NCBI GenBank assembly: GCA_030146505.1 | Contig: JASLCO010000282.1 | Location: 1 to 8,239 of the forward strand | DNA length: 8,239 nt | Direction: 5' to 3' | Source: Moraxellaceae bacterium | GTDB lineage: Bacteria; Pseudomonadota; Gammaproteobacteria; Pseudomonadales; Moraxellaceae | Part shown: one piece after another, positions 6,207 through 8,239 of the stretch | Layout: every line of letters starts with the position of its first letter | How positions within the stretch are numbered: the first letter of the stretch is position 1 | Notes under the pieces: generated by a model | The model's database searches: none | What the model saw: only the letters and a program-made list of their open reading frames with translations | Told to the model about the DNA's origin: nothing | Program-made: the position numbers and the translations under genes

Positions 6207-7111
6207 TGTCCCTCTGCGCCCAGCCCTATCCTTCCCGCACCCTGAAAGAACCGCTGCTGGCCCGGCGCCGCGAACCCGTGCTCTGGTCCGCCGGGGCCGG
6301 CCCCGACTGGCTGCCCGCCGGTGCACTGGCCCGCTATGAAAAAGAAGGCTTCCTGGTGCTGCCGGAATTTTTCGCCAGGCCCCAGTTGCGCATCCTGCAG
6401 CGCGAAATGGAACTGCAACTGGAACGGCATCGCCACAAGCCGGGCGACACGGTCATCCGCGAGCCCGGCAGCGATGCCGTGCGCTCGCTCTTCAACCTGC
6501 CCGCTGCCAGCCGCGTCTTTGCCGACCTCACCCGCCACCCGCGCCTGCTGGAATTTGCCCGCCATGTGCTGGCCAGCCCGGTCTACCTGCACCAGAGCCG
6601 GCTCAACTACAAGCCCGGCCTGGCCGGCAAGGAATTCTTCTGGCATTCGGACTTCGAGACCTGGCATGTGGAAGACGGCATGCCGGCCATGCGCGCCCTG
6701 TCCTGTTCGGTGCTGCTCACCGACAACGACGAGTTCAATGGCCCCCTGCTAGTGATCCCCGGTTCGCATACCACCTATGTCGGCTGCGTTGGCGCCACCC
6801 CCGAGGACAACCACAAGACCTCGCTCATGAGCCAGACCGTGGGCACGCCCCCGGCCGAATCGCTGCGCCTGCTGGCCGACCAGGCCGGCGGCCTGGCCTC
6901 GGTCAAGGGCCCCGCCGGCACCGTGGTGTTCTTCGACAGCAACCTGCTGCACGGCTCGGCCGGGAATATCAGCCCCTATCCGCGCGCCAATGTCTTCATG
7001 GTCTACAACAGCGTGGAAAACCGCCTCGGCCCGCCCCTGCACGGCCTGCGCCCCCGCCCCGAGCACATCGCCCACCGCCGGCAGGTGGAAACGCTGGAAG
7101 TGCTTTCCTGA
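6203..7111 (+). CDS. ectD: Ectoine 5-hydroxylase (EctD)
   Basis: EctD converts ectoine to 5-hydroxyectoine using Fe(II), 2-oxoglutarate and oxygen. The 302-residue protein has the double-stranded beta-helix of the PhyH-type dioxygenases. LNYKPGLAGKEFFWHSDFET (134-153) followed by WHVEDGMPAMRALS is the EctD signature. Iron ligands are His148 and Asp150 of HSD and His250 of NLLHGSAGN. Arg261 in PYPRANVF is the expected 2-oxoglutarate anchor. Gln131, Arg133 and Asn135 (QSRLN) lie where the ectoine pocket is built in known EctD structures. The segment GPLLVIPGSH (180-189) is also conserved. It is the last gene of the operon, and a large palindrome begins 10 bp after its stop. Its presence predicts that the host accumulates hydroxyectoine as well as ectoine. 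Confidence 0.97.
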   Translation: MMSLCAQPYPSRTLKEPLLARRREPVLWSAGAGPDWLPAGALARYEKEGFLVLPEFFARPQLRILQREMELQLERHRHKPGDTVIREPGSDAVRSLFNLPAASRVFADLTRHPRLLEFARHVLASPVYLHQSRLNYKPGLAGKEFFWHSDFETWHVEDGMPAMRALSCSVLLTDNDEFNGPLLVIPGSHTTYVGCVGATPEDNHKTSLMSQTVGTPPAESLRLLADQAGGLASVKGPAGTVVFFDSNLLHGSAGNISPYPRANVFMVYNSVENRLGPPLHGLRPRPEHIAHRRQVETLEVLS

Positions 7112-7120
7112 GGGCATGGC

Positions 7121-7154
7121 CCTTGGTGGTGCGGATGCATCCGCACCACCAAGG
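7121..7154. terminator. Perfect 34-bp palindrome after ectD, possible terminator
   Basis: Bases 7121-7135 (CCTTGGTGGTGCGGA) are fully complementary to 7140-7154, with TGCA, itself self-complementary, at the centre. It starts 10 bp after the ectD stop, where an operon terminator is expected. No T-run follows on either strand, so it is not a standard intrinsic terminator. It could be a protein-binding site, a REP-like element or a 3'-end RNA-stabilising hairpin. A second hairpin of 8-bp arms (7152-7159 with 7173-7180) shares three bases with it. Confidence 0.45.
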
Positions 7155-7196
7155 CCGCTCATGCTCCGCCACAGCGGCCTGCAGCGCCGCTCATGC
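7154..7196 (+). repeat. 11-bp direct repeat and overlapping small hairpin
   Basis: GCCGCTCATGC occurs at 7154-7164 and again at 7186-7196, with a 32-bp period. Between the copies, AGGCCGCT (7152-7159) pairs with AGCGGCCT (7173-7180). Together with the adjacent palindrome, this makes 7121-7196 a compact repeat block filling the first part of the ectD-metK spacer. Function is unknown. Confidence 0.5.
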
Positions 7197-7259
7197 GCCA
7201 CCTGAACAAATCTCATCACCCGCCCCCTTCGCCCGGATGCATATCCCCCGCGCCATGGG

Positions 7260-7265
7260 TATGAT
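7260..7265 (+). promoter_or_regulatory. Candidate -10 box for metK
   Basis: TATGAT matches the sigma-70 -10 consensus at 5 of 6 positions and is the best such hexamer in the GC-rich ectD-metK spacer. No good -35 hexamer stands 16-18 bp upstream. If real, the metK leader would be about 85 nt. I see no recognisable SAM or SAH riboswitch in that leader. Confidence 0.25.
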
Positions 7266-7340
7266 GCGCCGCTCACCCCGCCGGCTTTGGCTCCTTCGGC
7301 CGCTGCGGGACGCGCGCCGGATTCCCCGGTGACGCACACA

Positions 7341-7346
7341 AAGGAG
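7341..7346 (+). promoter_or_regulatory. Ribosome binding site of metK
   Basis: AAGGAG lies 9 bases before the ATG at 7356 and fixes the metK start. Confidence 0.75.
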
Positions 7347-7355
7347 ACATTAACC

Positions 7356-8239
<884 letters not shown>

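Noticed and set aside
7266..7340. SAM or SAH riboswitch in the metK leader
   Set aside because: I looked for conserved cores of known SAM/SAH classes and saw none; only weak GC-rich pairing is present.

Overview
This window is a GC-rich stretch of a bacterial chromosome. The gene set and neighbourhood point to a proteobacterium, most likely a gamma- or betaproteobacterium that meets osmotic stress. That placement is an inference from gene content and synteny, not from a marker gene. The central block is a complete pathway for the compatible solutes ectoine and 5-hydroxyectoine. It sits between two pieces of core metabolism.

Layout. The left part (34-3100, minus strand) holds a central-carbon operon. 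Transketolase (tkt) is transcribed first, followed 37 bp later by a type I glyceraldehyde-3-phosphate / erythrose-4-phosphate dehydrogenase (gap/epd family). A short CCCTCTCC/GGAGAGGG hairpin lies just upstream of gap, and a related one lies just after it at the window edge. Bases 3101-3360 form a divergent intergenic region containing the only obviously AT-rich patch of the neighbourhood and a good 19-bp imperfect palindrome. From 3361 to 7111 (plus strand) five genes are packed with no gaps: a MarR-family regulator (probable ectR), ectA, ectB, ectC and ectD. Four of the five genes overlap the next one by 4 to 20 bp. Bases 7112-7355 contain a perfect 34-bp palindrome just after ectD, a second overlapping hairpin, a short direct repeat and a well-spaced Shine-Dalgarno. 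The window ends inside metK (7356 onward, truncated).

How the genes work together. EctB transaminates aspartate-semialdehyde to 2,4-diaminobutyrate, EctA acetylates it, EctC cyclises the product to ectoine, and EctD hydroxylates ectoine to 5-hydroxyectoine. The MarR protein is probably the osmotic or growth-responsive repressor of the same transcript, since its gene is the first in the operon and an operator-like palindrome lies 12 bp before its start codon. Tkt and the dehydrogenase feed the pentose-phosphate / glycolytic (or Calvin) branch. MetK makes S-adenosylmethionine. A tkt-gap/epd cluster lying near metK is a known arrangement in gammaproteobacteria such as Pseudomonas, so the ect block looks like an insertion into an older conserved neighbourhood.

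Limits. Ectoine synthesis itself is well described. The parts worth a second look are the in-operon regulator with its operator, the altered active-site loop of the GAPDH-family protein, the repeated hairpins around gap, and the palindromic structure after ectD.
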